Below, one piece after another: positions 33,169-41,668 of a DNA stretch of 53,869 nt (its first letter is position 1; each line of letters starts with the position of its first letter). Location: assembly GCA_964575255.1 (NCBI GenBank), contig CAZNPZ010000016.1:1-53869 (forward strand). Reading direction: 5' to 3'. This DNA comes from JAEZHK01 sp964575255. GTDB lineage: Bacteria > Bacillota > Clostridia > Christensenellales > Aristaeellaceae. Under the pieces are notes generated by a model that saw nothing but the letters and a program-made list of their open reading frames with translations, did no database searches and had not been told where the DNA came from. Made by a program: the position numbers and the translations under genes.

Positions 33169-34372
33169 ATTTATTCGCCCAGGCCTTGAACTTGTCCATC
33201 GCCTCGCGGATGGACGGCGGCGGCAGGCGGCGCGCGATGCGCGCGTAGGATACTTTGTCCGGCTCCGCCAGCTCGTAGACGCGCGCGGCGATGCGCTTGG
33301 CGTTGTCGAGATTCCGGTACTCGCGCTGGGCTTGCGCGATCTCCTTCAAGCGCTTGCCGTTGTCGGCGAGCAGCGCCTGGATGATCGCCGGGGCGGACGC
33401 TGGGTTCTCGCACAGCGCCGCCAGGTTATGAGTGGTCATGACGGCGGGGTTGTCCGCCTCCTGGCCGGGGAGACTCCCGGTGATCAGGATGGGCACGTTC
33501 ATCACCACGGCCTCCATGAGGGTATTGGGGCTGCCACGGGCGATCACGAGGTCGCTCTTTGCCATCAGTTCGTGCATCGCGTCCACAAATCCGTGGACGA
33601 CTACGCGGCCACTGTATTTGGGCAGCAGGCACGCGTCAAGGGACTTCTTCACCTTGGCGTTGCGGCCGGTGACGATGTCCAGCGTGCAGTCCACGTTCTG
33701 AAGAAGCTGCGTCGCGAAGCTTTTGAGGTTGCCGGTTCCTTCGCCGCCCGACATGAGAAGGCATCTCAGCGGCCGCCCAGGCTGGTATTCCGGGTGTTCG
33801 TGCTCCCTCGCATAGTCCGTGAACCGCGCGCGGGTGGGGAAACCGATAACTTCCAGCTTCTCCGGCGGCATGCCGTGCAGCTTCACCGACGTTTCAAAGG
33901 CCTCTGGCGTCGGACAGATGGTCAGCGTGGCGCGGGGGTCGCACCAGCTCCGATGAATGTTGATGATGTCCGCCTGCAGGCCCACGAACGGCACATCCAG
34001 CTTGTAGCGCTTGAGAAGCGTCAGGACGCTCCCGTTGAAGAACGGATGCACCGTCAGGATCAGGTCGGGCGTGAAGGCGCGGAGTTTCCGCATAAAACGC
34101 TGGTAGATCAGCGCAGCCGTCAGTTCCTCCAAAGGCGTATTGTTGGAGCGGTTGGAAAGCTGGAAGAACCAGTCGTAGACCGTCTTTGCGTTCTGGGTGA
34201 TCGGCCCGTACATCTTGGACGCGCTGACGCCCGCCTTGCCGAACAGCGAAAACCCGTCGATTACCTGGCATTCCACGTCCGGGTACTTGGCAAACTGCTC
34301 GATCAGGGATTCGCAGATGCTCTTGTGACCGTGACCGGTGTAGTTGGAACTGAGGATCATGATCCTTTTCAA
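33167..34372 (-). CDS. MGDG synthase-like glycosyltransferase (GT28)
   Basis: The protein is a GT28-type transferase with an MGDG-synthase N-terminal domain, so it likely moves a sugar from UDP-sugar to diacylglycerol on the cytosolic side of the membrane. The 401-aa product begins MILSSNYTGHGHKSICESLIEQF, with the Gly/His loop of the family. The acceptor region is FTPDLILTVHPFFNG, and the donor site is MSGGEGTGNLKSFATQLL and MAKSDLVIARGSPNTLMEAVVMNVPILITGSLPGQEADNP. The start is TTG at 34372, 6-8 bases after GGAGGAGGG. It is similar to Bacillus UgtP. Sugar and lipid are not determined. Confidence 0.83.
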   Translation of the reverse strand: MKRIMILSSNYTGHGHKSICESLIEQFAKYPDVECQVIDGFSLFGKAGVSASKMYGPITQNAKTVYDWFFQLSNRSNNTPLEELTAALIYQRFMRKLRAFTPDLILTVHPFFNGSVLTLLKRYKLDVPFVGLQADIINIHRSWCDPRATLTICPTPEAFETSVKLHGMPPEKLEVIGFPTRARFTDYAREHEHPEYQPGRPLRCLLMSGGEGTGNLKSFATQLLQNVDCTLDIVTGRNAKVKKSLDACLLPKYSGRVVVHGFVDAMHELMAKSDLVIARGSPNTLMEAVVMNVPILITGSLPGQEADNPAVMTTHNLAALCENPASAPAIIQALLADNGKRLKEIAQAQREYRNLDNAKRIAARVYELAEPDKVSYARIARRLPPPSIREAMDKFKAWANK

Positions 34373-34459
34373 AAAAGACCCTCCTCCGATATGCGTAAAA
34401 TCATCTGGGTAATAGCTGATTGATTCGGCGGTAGGCCTGACGGTCTCTTTTTCGCTCCC

Positions 34460-34530
34460 ACCGTGTCGCCCGTCCGGTTACTGTAGCGCCGCTACAGCGC
34501 CCTTCCGGCTCCTTGTGGGGACGGAAAATC
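34460..34530. repeat. Degenerate remnant of the repeat family (tentative)
   Basis: ACCGTGTCGCC matches copy A of the repeat family (5408-5418), and TAGCG-type and GGCTCCTTG-type words follow. CTGTAGC/GCTACAG (34481-34497) forms a 7-bp hairpin. The family palindrome and ends are not found. It lies in the 185-base gap between two leftward genes. Confidence 0.35.
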
Positions 34531-34557
34531 TCCTCGCCATTCCACCGCCTCATTCAA

Positions 34558-35337
34558 TCATCGTTTCCCTGGGATGTCGCCCACGCCGTCCAGGACATAG
34601 CTGGGCCGGTATGGGTAGAGCGGGATCATCTCGCGGGTCGTGACGCCGGAGAGCACGAGCACGGTCTCCATCTGCGCCTCAATGCCAGCGACGATGTCGG
34701 TGTCCATCCGGTCGCCGACGATACAGGTGTCCGCCGAGTGAATGCCCAGCCGCTTCTGCGCGGTCCGCATCATCAGCGGGTTTGGCTTTCCGATGAAGTA
34801 GGCCTGCTTGCCGGTGGCCATCTCAATCGGCGAGACCAGTGCGCGGGTGGCTGGCGCGATGCCGGATTCCACCGGCCCGGTCAGATCCGGGTTGGTGCCG
34901 ATCAGCTTCGCGCCCTTCAAAACGAGCTGCACGGCTTTTAAAATCTTGTCGTAATTGTAGTTGAGCGTCTCGCCGACCACCACGTAGTCGGGGTTGATGT
35001 CGTTCATTACGAAGCCGACGTCGTAGAGCGCGGAGATCAGGCCGGGTTCGCCGATCACATAGGCGCTGCCCTCCGGGCACTGGGACGCGAGAAAGCTGGC
35101 CGTGGCCAGCGCGCTGGTGTAGAAGTGGCGTACGTCCACGTGAAGACCCATCCGAAGCAGCTTCTGCTGAAGCTCTCGCGGCGACCGCTCCGACGAGTTG
35201 GTCAAAAACAGGTAATTCTTCTGATTCGCTTCCAGCCAGTCGATGAATTCGCTGACGCCTGGCAAAAGTTTATTGCCGTGATAGATGACGCCGTCCATGT
35301 CGCAGATGAAACCCTGCTTCGCGCGGAGGCTCTCCAT
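34558..35337 (-). CDS. HAD-IIA family phosphatase (NagD/AraL-like)
   Basis: HAD-IIA enzymes remove phosphate from sugar phosphates or nucleotides. The 259-aa product has the nucleophile motif GFICDMDGVIYHGN, the threonine motif FLTNSSERSPRELQQKL, the Lys region IGKPNPLMM and metal motif VGDRMDTDIVAGIEAQM. ATG at 35337 is preferred, since GGGA-type ribosome binding lies 8 bases before; an ATG at 35352 has no such site. The exact substrate is unknown. It ends upstream of the glycosyltransferase, separated by a 185-base gap. Confidence 0.88.
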   Translation of the reverse strand: MESLRAKQGFICDMDGVIYHGNKLLPGVSEFIDWLEANQKNYLFLTNSSERSPRELQQKLLRMGLHVDVRHFYTSALATASFLASQCPEGSAYVIGEPGLISALYDVGFVMNDINPDYVVVGETLNYNYDKILKAVQLVLKGAKLIGTNPDLTGPVESGIAPATRALVSPIEMATGKQAYFIGKPNPLMMRTAQKRLGIHSADTCIVGDRMDTDIVAGIEAQMETVLVLSGVTTREMIPLYPYRPSYVLDGVGDIPGKR

Positions 35338-35466
35338 GTGCTCACATCCCATATGTAATCAGGCTTCCGCCCATCAGTAGATTTGTGGAATTGACGAACT
35401 TCCGATTCATTATAGCGTATTTTTCCGGGTTTGAAAAGAGAAACAGGCCCGATCTTCGAGCAATTC

Positions 35467-35475
35467 TGGTATAAT
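35467..35475 (+). promoter_or_regulatory. Extended -10 promoter for the deoxyinosine glycosylase gene
   Basis: TGG precedes a perfect TATAAT (35470-35475). No good -35 is seen. The start codon lies about 20 bases downstream. Confidence 0.55.
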
Positions 35476-35495
35476 AGGCGCGGGAGGTGCTGAGT

Positions 35496-35990
35496 TTGTC
35501 CGAGCGGAAGCATTCGTTTGAGCCGGTGTGGTCGCCGGACGCGCGACTCCTGATTTTGGGCACCATGCCCAGCGTCAAGTCGCTGGAGCAGGGCTTTTAC
35601 TACGCGCACCCCCGCAACGCGTTCTGGCCGATCCTGTACGATCTTCTGGGCGAGGTGTATTCGGGCGGCATCGAGGACAAGAAGCGCTTGATCCTGAATA
35701 ACCGGATCGCGCTGTGGGACGTCGCCCAGTCCGCGATCCGGCCGGGTTCGCTGGACAGCGCGATCCGGGACGCCGTTATAAATGACATCCCGGGACTTCT
35801 CGCGAAATGCCCCGGCATCGGGAGAGTGCTGCTCAACGGAACCGCCGCCCTCTCGCTGTACCGACGGTTGGCGCCCGCACCGCAGATCCCCTGGGCGCTG
35901 CTCCCGTCCACCAGCCCGGCCAACACGATGGCGTATGAGAAAAAGCGCGCGGCCTGGGCCGCGCACATACCCCCGAAGGAGGGTTCATGA
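35496..35990 (+). CDS. DNA-deoxyinosine (hypoxanthine) glycosylase, UDG superfamily
   Basis: Members of this uracil-DNA glycosylase branch excise hypoxanthine from DNA. The 164-aa product has LILGTMPSVKSLEQGFYYAHPRNAFWPIL (active-site strand) and LLPSTSPANTMAYEKKRAAWAAHI (closing motif), both family signatures. The TTG at 35496 is 8 bases after GGGAGG; a GTG at 35487 sits on that site. Its stop overlaps the next gene (ATGA). Repair of deaminated bases fits with the endonuclease IV-like gene at 39.9-40.8 kb. Confidence 0.85.
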   Translation: MSERKHSFEPVWSPDARLLILGTMPSVKSLEQGFYYAHPRNAFWPILYDLLGEVYSGGIEDKKRLILNNRIALWDVAQSAIRPGSLDSAIRDAVINDIPGLLAKCPGIGRVLLNGTAALSLYRRLAPAPQIPWALLPSTSPANTMAYEKKRAAWAAHIPPKEGS

Positions 35991-36949
35991 AAAACCTCAA
36001 GACCGATGCCCTAACGCAGAAATCTCCGGGCGCGCCGCGTTCCGCGGCGCTAAAAGATCTGCCGGGCAAACCGCGAGGGCTTCGTCGGTGGGCGCGGCTT
36101 GTGATCGCGCTTCTCGCAGTGCTCTTGGCCGCGTGGCTGGTGCCGCTCCTCATGACGAAACTGTTCCAATGGCTGTTCCCGGTCTGGGGCGTGACGGCGG
36201 AGACGATTAAGCGCGCGCCCGGCTGGGCGCAGATCCTGTATGGCGGGTGGGCGTACCTGAACGGCGCGCTGCAGGGAATCGCGATGGCGGCGGTCGCTTG
36301 GCTCCTCGGCTCCGCGCCGGGCGCGCGGGTGAAGATGGGGAAGGGGTTTGCCGCCGGACTGCTCGCGGGCGCGGCGGCGGCCACTGCGCTCGTCGTCGTC
36401 TTCAGGCTTCTGGACGTGATGCGCTTCGGTAGCGCGCTTTCTCACCCCGCGCCTACATGGCTGACGCCGCTTCTGATGCTGTACGCGGTCTCGCAGGCGC
36501 TGGGCGCGTCGATGGCCGTCGTCCTTATGGGGGAGATCCTGTCCGGGTGGAGCCGCCTCGCGGCTATCCTGGGCTCGGCGCTCCTCTACGCGCTGCTGTT
36601 TGGGCGATGGACGCCCGTCGGCCTCGCCTCCGGCGCGCTATTGGGCGCGTCGATGTGGCTTTCGCGCGAAAAATTCGGCGGGGTAGCCCCCGCCTTCGGA
36701 TTCCTGGCCGCGTTTTCGGTTTTGACGGTGGCGGTCTTTGGCATGCCGCCATGGCAGCAAGGTGCGCTTTATGAAACGTATCCCGTCTCAAAGCCCTGGC
36801 TGACCGGCGGCGGCGACGGGGTGTGGTCGGGTCTTGTGATGCTCCTGATCCTGGCCGCGATCACCTGGGCTTTGGCGCTTCAAAGTCGAGGAACGAAAGC
36901 TGCTCCGCCTCCGCCCCCCGCCAAACCCCGGCGAGTTGGGAAAAGTTGA
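35987..36949 (+). CDS. Polytopic membrane protein of unknown function
   Basis: The 320-aa protein has a basic N-terminus (1-32) and about eight hydrophobic helices, between residues 36 and 305, and ends in a Pro/Lys/Arg tail. No transporter, protease or enzyme motif was recognised. It is coupled to the glycosylase by ATGA. Its last 89 bases lie over the end of a gene on the other strand (36861-36949), so both C-termini come from the same DNA. Function unknown. Confidence 0.7.
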   Translation: MKNLKTDALTQKSPGAPRSAALKDLPGKPRGLRRWARLVIALLAVLLAAWLVPLLMTKLFQWLFPVWGVTAETIKRAPGWAQILYGGWAYLNGALQGIAMAAVAWLLGSAPGARVKMGKGFAAGLLAGAAAATALVVVFRLLDVMRFGSALSHPAPTWLTPLLMLYAVSQALGASMAVVLMGEILSGWSRLAAILGSALLYALLFGRWTPVGLASGALLGASMWLSREKFGGVAPAFGFLAAFSVLTVAVFGMPPWQQGALYETYPVSKPWLTGGGDGVWSGLVMLLILAAITWALALQSRGTKAAPPPPPAKPRRVGKS

Positions 36950-37844
36950 CCGTGCCCGGAAAGGGAATTGCGCCACGCTCGATCAGCGCGCGGTTTCCGG
37001 GATAGGGGGAAGGTTCCCAAGCGTAGACGTAGCGGCAGACCCTGTCCCGCAGCGCGTCCGACGCGTTCAGCCAGGTGTCGCCCTTTTTCTGTTCACTGCC
37101 AAATACGAACGCCGCGCTGGCCTGCGCGTACAGGCACTTGCCGCGGATGAGGCCGTGGTGCAGCGTGGGCAGCGCCTCCGGGTGCAGCGGAGAGACCGCG
37201 GCGCCGCGCTTCTCCTCGATGAGTTTGCTGAGCATCGGCTGCTCGATCCGCTCCAAAAGAGACCCCGGCAGAAAGGATATGACACGCCCGCCGCAGAGGT
37301 AGGCTTCGTCCTCGGCGATGCGCCCCAGACCCGTCATGCCGTCGGTCAGGATCACGTAGTCCTCTTCGGACGCCTGCCGAACCAGCGCGCGCACGTGCGC
37401 CTCCGCGTCGCCGCGCGGCGGTACCGCGCCCAGAATCGCGATGGCACTCTGGCGAAACAGTTCCGGCCGCCCGCGTAAAAAAAGCGTCGGCGGCGTTTTT
37501 TCGCCCAGAGCGCTTCGGATGCGCGCGGGATAGGCCGCGTCGTATAGCGTGACCAGTTCGACGCCCGCTTCGCCCAGCCGTTCCAATAGGTACGACAGCG
37601 GCAGGTTGCGCGCGAGCAGCAGGCACACGCGATAGGCATCCGCCTCTCGCATGCCGTAGCGCAGCATCAGGCCGCTCATGTCGATGTCGATCAGCGCACC
37701 CAGCGAGCCCGGCCTCGTCTGGGTCGCCAGTTCGTCAAGCCTCGCAAATTCGGTAGGGGACAGAGGCCGCGCCAGTTCCGCCTTGTCGGGGGTGATGGGC
37801 ACGGTCAGAAGCATCGTCGTGAACGCGTCGTCGTTGTGGATCAT
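36861..37844 (-). CDS. DprA-like (SLOG-fold) protein, diverged
   Basis: The 327-aa product has the DprA/Smf Rossmann-like arrangement: VELVTLYDAAYPARIRSALGEKTPPTLFLRGRPE before the fold, then AIAILGAV...VILTDGMTGLGRIAEDEAYLCGGRVISFLPGSLL and the closing NRALIERGAI. True DprA loads RecA on incoming single strands. Here the GSR(xxT) motif is GAVPP and the RNRII region reads HGLIRGKCLY, so the DNA-binding face is altered. It may be a DprA paralogue of unknown task. It starts at ATG 37844, overlapping ppk by 4 bases, and its end overlaps a gene on the other strand by 89. Confidence 0.7.
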   Translation of the reverse strand: MIHNDDAFTTMLLTVPITPDKAELARPLSPTEFARLDELATQTRPGSLGALIDIDMSGLMLRYGMREADAYRVCLLLARNLPLSYLLERLGEAGVELVTLYDAAYPARIRSALGEKTPPTLFLRGRPELFRQSAIAILGAVPPRGDAEAHVRALVRQASEEDYVILTDGMTGLGRIAEDEAYLCGGRVISFLPGSLLERIEQPMLSKLIEEKRGAAVSPLHPEALPTLHHGLIRGKCLYAQASAAFVFGSEQKKGDTWLNASDALRDRVCRYVYAWEPSPYPGNRALIERGAIPFPGTVNFSQLAGVWRGAEAEQLSFLDFEAPKPR

Positions 37845-39922
37845 TCCGATTCTCCCTTGAGGTATCTCATCATCAGCGCTTCCTGCGCGTCAACCCGTTC
37901 TTCGTTCGCTTTCGCGACGCGGGTATAGTGGCCGTCCGAGTGCAGTTCGCTCGATTTTACATTGTCGCGCCACTGAAGTTTCAATAGCTCCCGGAGCCGC
38001 TTCATGTGCGCGGGCTGCTCCACCGGGAACATCAGTTCCACGCGTCGGTCGAGGTTTCTGGGCATCCAGTCCGCGCTGGACAGGTAGACTTCCGGGTGGC
38101 CGTCGTTCGCGAACAGGAACACGCGGCTGTGCTCCAGGAATCTGCCGACGATCGACCGTACGGTGATGTTTTCGCTGACGCCCGGAAGGCCGGGTCTCAG
38201 GCAGCAGATGCCGCGCACGATCAGCCGGATGCGCACGCCCGCGCAGGACGCCCGGTACAGCGCGGAGATGATGCCCTCGTCCACCAGCGCGTTCATCTTG
38301 GCGAAGATCTCGGCGCGCTTGCCCGCGCGAGCGTTCGCCGCCTCGCGCTCGATCAGTTCGACGAAGCGGCTACGGAGGTCGCGCGGCGCGGAGACGAGCT
38401 TGTTCAGCGCCGGAAGTTCCGAAAAGCCGGTCAGCATGTTGAAAAAGTCGGAGGCGTCGCTGCCGATTGCATCGTTAGCGGTGAACAGGCCGTGGTCGGT
38501 GTAGATGTTGGCGGTCACGTCGTTGTAGTTGCCGGTCGCGAGATGCACATACCTTCGGATGCCACGCTCCTCGGCGCGCACCACCAGCGTGATCTTTGAG
38601 TGGGTCTTGAGCCCCGCCATGCCGTAGATCACGTGCGCGCCCGCGCGCTCCAGCCGCTTGCCCCAGTGGATGTTGTTCTCCTCGTCGAACCTCGCTTTGA
38701 GTTCCAGCAGCACCGTCACCTGTTTTCCGGCGTCTGCGGCCTCGGCCAGCGCCGCGACAATGGGCGAATGCCCGCTGACCCGGTAGAGCGTCTGCTTGAT
38801 GGCCAGCACGTTGCGATCCCGGGCCGCCTGGCGAACGAAGCGCACCACCGGCTCAAAGCTGTCGTACGGATGGTAGAGCAGCAGATCGCCGCGCTTGATG
38901 CGGTCGAACATGCTCTCGTTCTCCGTAAGCACCAGCGCGCGGGGGAAGTAGGGCTTGTACTTGAGCGCCTCGAAGCCGGGCAGCACGTAGATGTACTGCA
39001 TTAAGAAGTCCAGGTTGATCGGGCCGTGGATCGGGTAGGCGTCGCCACCCTCCAGTTCCAGCGCGTCCTCCAAAGCTTTCACCAGCCTCGCGTCCGCGCG
39101 GTGGTCGATCTCAAGCCGTACCGCCGCGCCCCACCGGCGCTGCTTCAGGAGTTTTTCGATCTCCTGCAGAAGGTCTTCCGCGTCCTCCTCATCGATGGAG
39201 AGGTCAGCGTTTCGCGTGATGCGGTAGGCGTTACAGCACAGGATTTTCCGGCCGGCGAACAACCTGCCGATGTAGCGCGTGATCACCTGTTCCAATAGGA
39301 TCAGGCTGATGCCGCTGCTATCCGGCAGGCCGATCACGCGGGAGAGGCCGCCCGGAACCTGCACGGTGCCGAATGACGGATCTTCGCCCTCGCCCTCGTC
39401 GATCAATACGCCCAGATTCAGGCTCCGGTTTAAGATCAGCGGAAACGGGCGTGTGGCGTCCACCGCCATCGGCGTCAGAACCGGGTAGATGTCCGTTTTA
39501 AAGTATTCATCAAGGAACGCTTCCTGCTCGCGGGTCAGGTTTTTCTCGTCCACGATGCGGATGCCCGCCGCCTGAAGTCCCGGCAGGATCTCCTTGTGCA
39601 ATACCTCGTACATGCGCCTGACCATCACCCGGACGCGGGCGGTCAGCGCCGCGATCTGCTGGCGCGGCGTCATCCCCGCGGCGTCGGGCTTCACATAGCC
39701 CGCGTCGATCTGATCCCAGATGGACGCGACGCGGATCATGAAAAATTCGTCGAGGTTGCTGGCAACGATGGAAAGGAATTTCAGCTTCTCAAACGGCGGA
39801 TTGTCCGGGGAATAGGATTCCTCCAGCACGCGCTGGTTGAACTCCAGCCAGCTGAGTTCCCGATTGATGTAATGCTCAGGGTTGAGATCCATCGGCGGCG
39901 CAGGTTGGCGCTTTTCGCTCAT
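37841..39922 (-). CDS. ppk: Polyphosphate kinase 1
   Basis: PPK1 makes long polyphosphate chains from ATP, reversibly. The 693-aa product starts INRELSWLEFNQRVLEES (N domain) and has NLDEFFMIRVA, PYDSFEPVVRFVRQAARDRNVLAIKQTLYRVSG, KTHSKITLVVRAEERGIRRYVHLATGNYND and YLSSADWMPRNLDRRVELMFPV. The first His of KTHSKI is the phospho-histidine, and the second site is in the HLATGNYN region. Length is normal. It lies in a leftward cluster, in which the DprA-like gene overlaps it by 4 bases. Confidence 0.95.
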   Translation of the reverse strand: MSEKRQPAPPMDLNPEHYINRELSWLEFNQRVLEESYSPDNPPFEKLKFLSIVASNLDEFFMIRVASIWDQIDAGYVKPDAAGMTPRQQIAALTARVRVMVRRMYEVLHKEILPGLQAAGIRIVDEKNLTREQEAFLDEYFKTDIYPVLTPMAVDATRPFPLILNRSLNLGVLIDEGEGEDPSFGTVQVPGGLSRVIGLPDSSGISLILLEQVITRYIGRLFAGRKILCCNAYRITRNADLSIDEEDAEDLLQEIEKLLKQRRWGAAVRLEIDHRADARLVKALEDALELEGGDAYPIHGPINLDFLMQYIYVLPGFEALKYKPYFPRALVLTENESMFDRIKRGDLLLYHPYDSFEPVVRFVRQAARDRNVLAIKQTLYRVSGHSPIVAALAEAADAGKQVTVLLELKARFDEENNIHWGKRLERAGAHVIYGMAGLKTHSKITLVVRAEERGIRRYVHLATGNYNDVTANIYTDHGLFTANDAIGSDASDFFNMLTGFSELPALNKLVSAPRDLRSRFVELIEREAANARAGKRAEIFAKMNALVDEGIISALYRASCAGVRIRLIVRGICCLRPGLPGVSENITVRSIVGRFLEHSRVFLFANDGHPEVYLSSADWMPRNLDRRVELMFPVEQPAHMKRLRELLKLQWRDNVKSSELHSDGHYTRVAKANEERVDAQEALMMRYLKGESE

Positions 39923-39941
39923 GTTGCATCACCCGAAGTCA

Positions 39942-40835
39942 TCATACCATATCCAATTCCGGTTCACAATCCCGGCCTTCCCAGGATTTCTCTTTAAATT
40001 CGCGTACAATCCGGAGCATTTCCAGCGCGTCGTCCGCTTGGTTCCCGGCGGACTCGCAGATGATCACCGGCGCAAGTCCGAGGCCGATCAGCGCCGGCGC
40101 GAGCAGGCGGAAATCCGGCCCGTAGCCGGGATCGATAAAGTTCATGTGTCGTTTTTCGCCCTTTGGGCCGAAATCGATGTGGCTGAAGTGGATGTGGAAA
40201 TGCTGTGCCCGGTCAAATCCCAGCGTGTCGATCATCGCGCTCAGGACGGCGCGGAAATCCGCCTCGGTGTTCAGCGCGCCCTGCCCGATCACGTGCAGGT
40301 GGCCGAAATCAAGCGCGGGGACGAGGCGCGCTTCCGCGCGGCACAGGGTCAGGACTTCGGTCAGCGTACCCATCTGGCTGGGGCGTCCCATCGTTTCCGG
40401 GCAGAGTGACACACTGGAAAGCCCTTCGGCATCCAGTGACAACAGTGTTTGATCGATCGTGCGGCGCGCGAAGTCCAGCGCGGTTTTCCGGTTTAACTTT
40501 CCCGGCGAGCCGACGTGAAACACCACGCGCGCCGCGCCCAGCCAGGAGGCCGCCCGCGCTGACTGCATCAGGTATTCGACGCTCTTCTCCCGGCGTTCCG
40601 GGTCATCGCTCGCGCAATTGACGTAGTAGGGGGCGTGCACCGACATCTGAACGTCGTTCGCCGCGGCCTCCGCGCCGATCGCGCGGGCGGTCTCTTTGGA
40701 CAGGCGCACGCCGCGACCCATTGAGTATTCGTAGGCGGAGAGGCCCTGCGCCCGGAGCCAGGCGGGCGCCTGTTCGCTTTTCTCATAGCCCTCTTCGTAG
40801 AACCTCCGGCTGTTGCCGGAGGGACCGATGCGCAT
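39942..40835 (-). CDS. Endonuclease IV-like TIM-barrel protein
   Basis: Endonuclease IV cuts DNA at abasic sites with three zinc ions. The 297-aa product matches most of its nine metal ligands: H67 (SVHAPYY), H107 (VFHVGS), E147 (CPETMG), D176 and H179 (ALDFGHLH), a His in FHIHFSH (216-219), H230 and E261 (ICESAG). The Asp two residues before H230, the eighth ligand of E. coli Nfo, is Lys228. So it is either a subfamily with a changed site or a different activity. It starts at the end of sigK with no gap. Confidence 0.78.
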   Translation of the reverse strand: MRIGPSGNSRRFYEEGYEKSEQAPAWLRAQGLSAYEYSMGRGVRLSKETARAIGAEAAANDVQMSVHAPYYVNCASDDPERREKSVEYLMQSARAASWLGAARVVFHVGSPGKLNRKTALDFARRTIDQTLLSLDAEGLSSVSLCPETMGRPSQMGTLTEVLTLCRAEARLVPALDFGHLHVIGQGALNTEADFRAVLSAMIDTLGFDRAQHFHIHFSHIDFGPKGEKRHMNFIDPGYGPDFRLLAPALIGLGLAPVIICESAGNQADDALEMLRIVREFKEKSWEGRDCEPELDMV

Positions 40836-41546
40836 CTATGGATTCCTTTCCGGCGGCGCGTTCAGCGCCTCCCTGAGTTTCTCAATCGCGCGCTTCTCGA
40901 TGCGCGACACGTAACTGCGTGAAATCTTCATCGCGTCCGCCACCTCGTGCTGTGGCCGCGCGATGCCGTCCATCAAGCCGTACCGAAGCAGGATCACGCG
41001 GCGCTCGCGCTCGTCCAGCACGGTGGCGAGCAGCTTCAGCGCGCGCGCCGACTCGATGCGGATCTCGGCCTTCCTGGGCACGTCGTCCGCGTCACAGCCC
41101 AGTACGTCCACCAGCATGATCTCGTTGCCCTCGCGATCCGCGCCGATGGGCTCGGACAGCGAAACCGTGGAACGATTCTTCTTGTTGCTGCGCAGCGCCA
41201 TCAGAATCTCGTTCTCGACGCATCGGGACGCGTAGGCGGTGAGCCTGCCCGCGTCCGGCCGGAACGACGAAACCGCCTTGATCAGCCCGATGGAGCCGAT
41301 GGATACCAGATCCTCCTGCTCCAAACCTGCCCGTACGTATTTCTTGGCGATGTGCGCCACCAGTCTGAGGTTGTGCCGGATCAGTTTCTGCGCGGCGACT
41401 TCGCTGCCCGCCAGCATGTCCGAAACCGCCCTGGCCTCCTCCGAGGGGCTTAACGGCCTCGGAAAGGACGGGCGGTCCGATATGTGCAGGATGAAGAGCA
41501 GCGCGCTGTCGTAGAACGCGGCAAGCGCCTCGATCATGAAAAGCAT
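40836..41546 (-). CDS. sigK: Pro-sigma-K, late mother-cell sigma factor
   Basis: Sigma-K directs late mother-cell genes (coat, cortex). The ATG at 41546 follows GGAGGG and gives 236 aa. The N-terminal MLFMIEALAAFYDSALLFILHISDRPSFPRPLSPSEEARAV resembles the Bacillus pro-sequence that is removed by SpoIVFB. Region 2 contains HNLRLVAHIAKKYVRAGLEQEDLVSIGSIGLIKAV and region 4 ends SRSYVSRIEKRAIEKLREAL. The gene is unbroken, with no skin element. BofA, the inhibitor of processing, is present in this window. An in-frame upstream extension would lack a ribosome binding site. Confidence 0.9.
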   Translation of the reverse strand: MLFMIEALAAFYDSALLFILHISDRPSFPRPLSPSEEARAVSDMLAGSEVAAQKLIRHNLRLVAHIAKKYVRAGLEQEDLVSIGSIGLIKAVSSFRPDAGRLTAYASRCVENEILMALRSNKKNRSTVSLSEPIGADREGNEIMLVDVLGCDADDVPRKAEIRIESARALKLLATVLDERERRVILLRYGLMDGIARPQHEVADAMKISRSYVSRIEKRAIEKLREALNAPPERNP

Positions 41547-41668
41547 AGGGCGTCCCTCCAAACAGAAAGACTGCCCTATCATGCTATGCCAGTGGCGCAC
41601 CGCACGCCACCCATCCCGCGGGCGGGCGGCAAAGTTTCCGCCGAGGATGATTCCGTGAAGCGCCTTCG

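Noticed and set aside
33332..34423. Plus-strand frame opposite the glycosyltransferase
   Set aside because: The minus-strand protein has clear GT28 motifs; the antisense frame has none.
40836..41546. skin-like element interrupting sigK
   Set aside because: sigK is continuous and full length.
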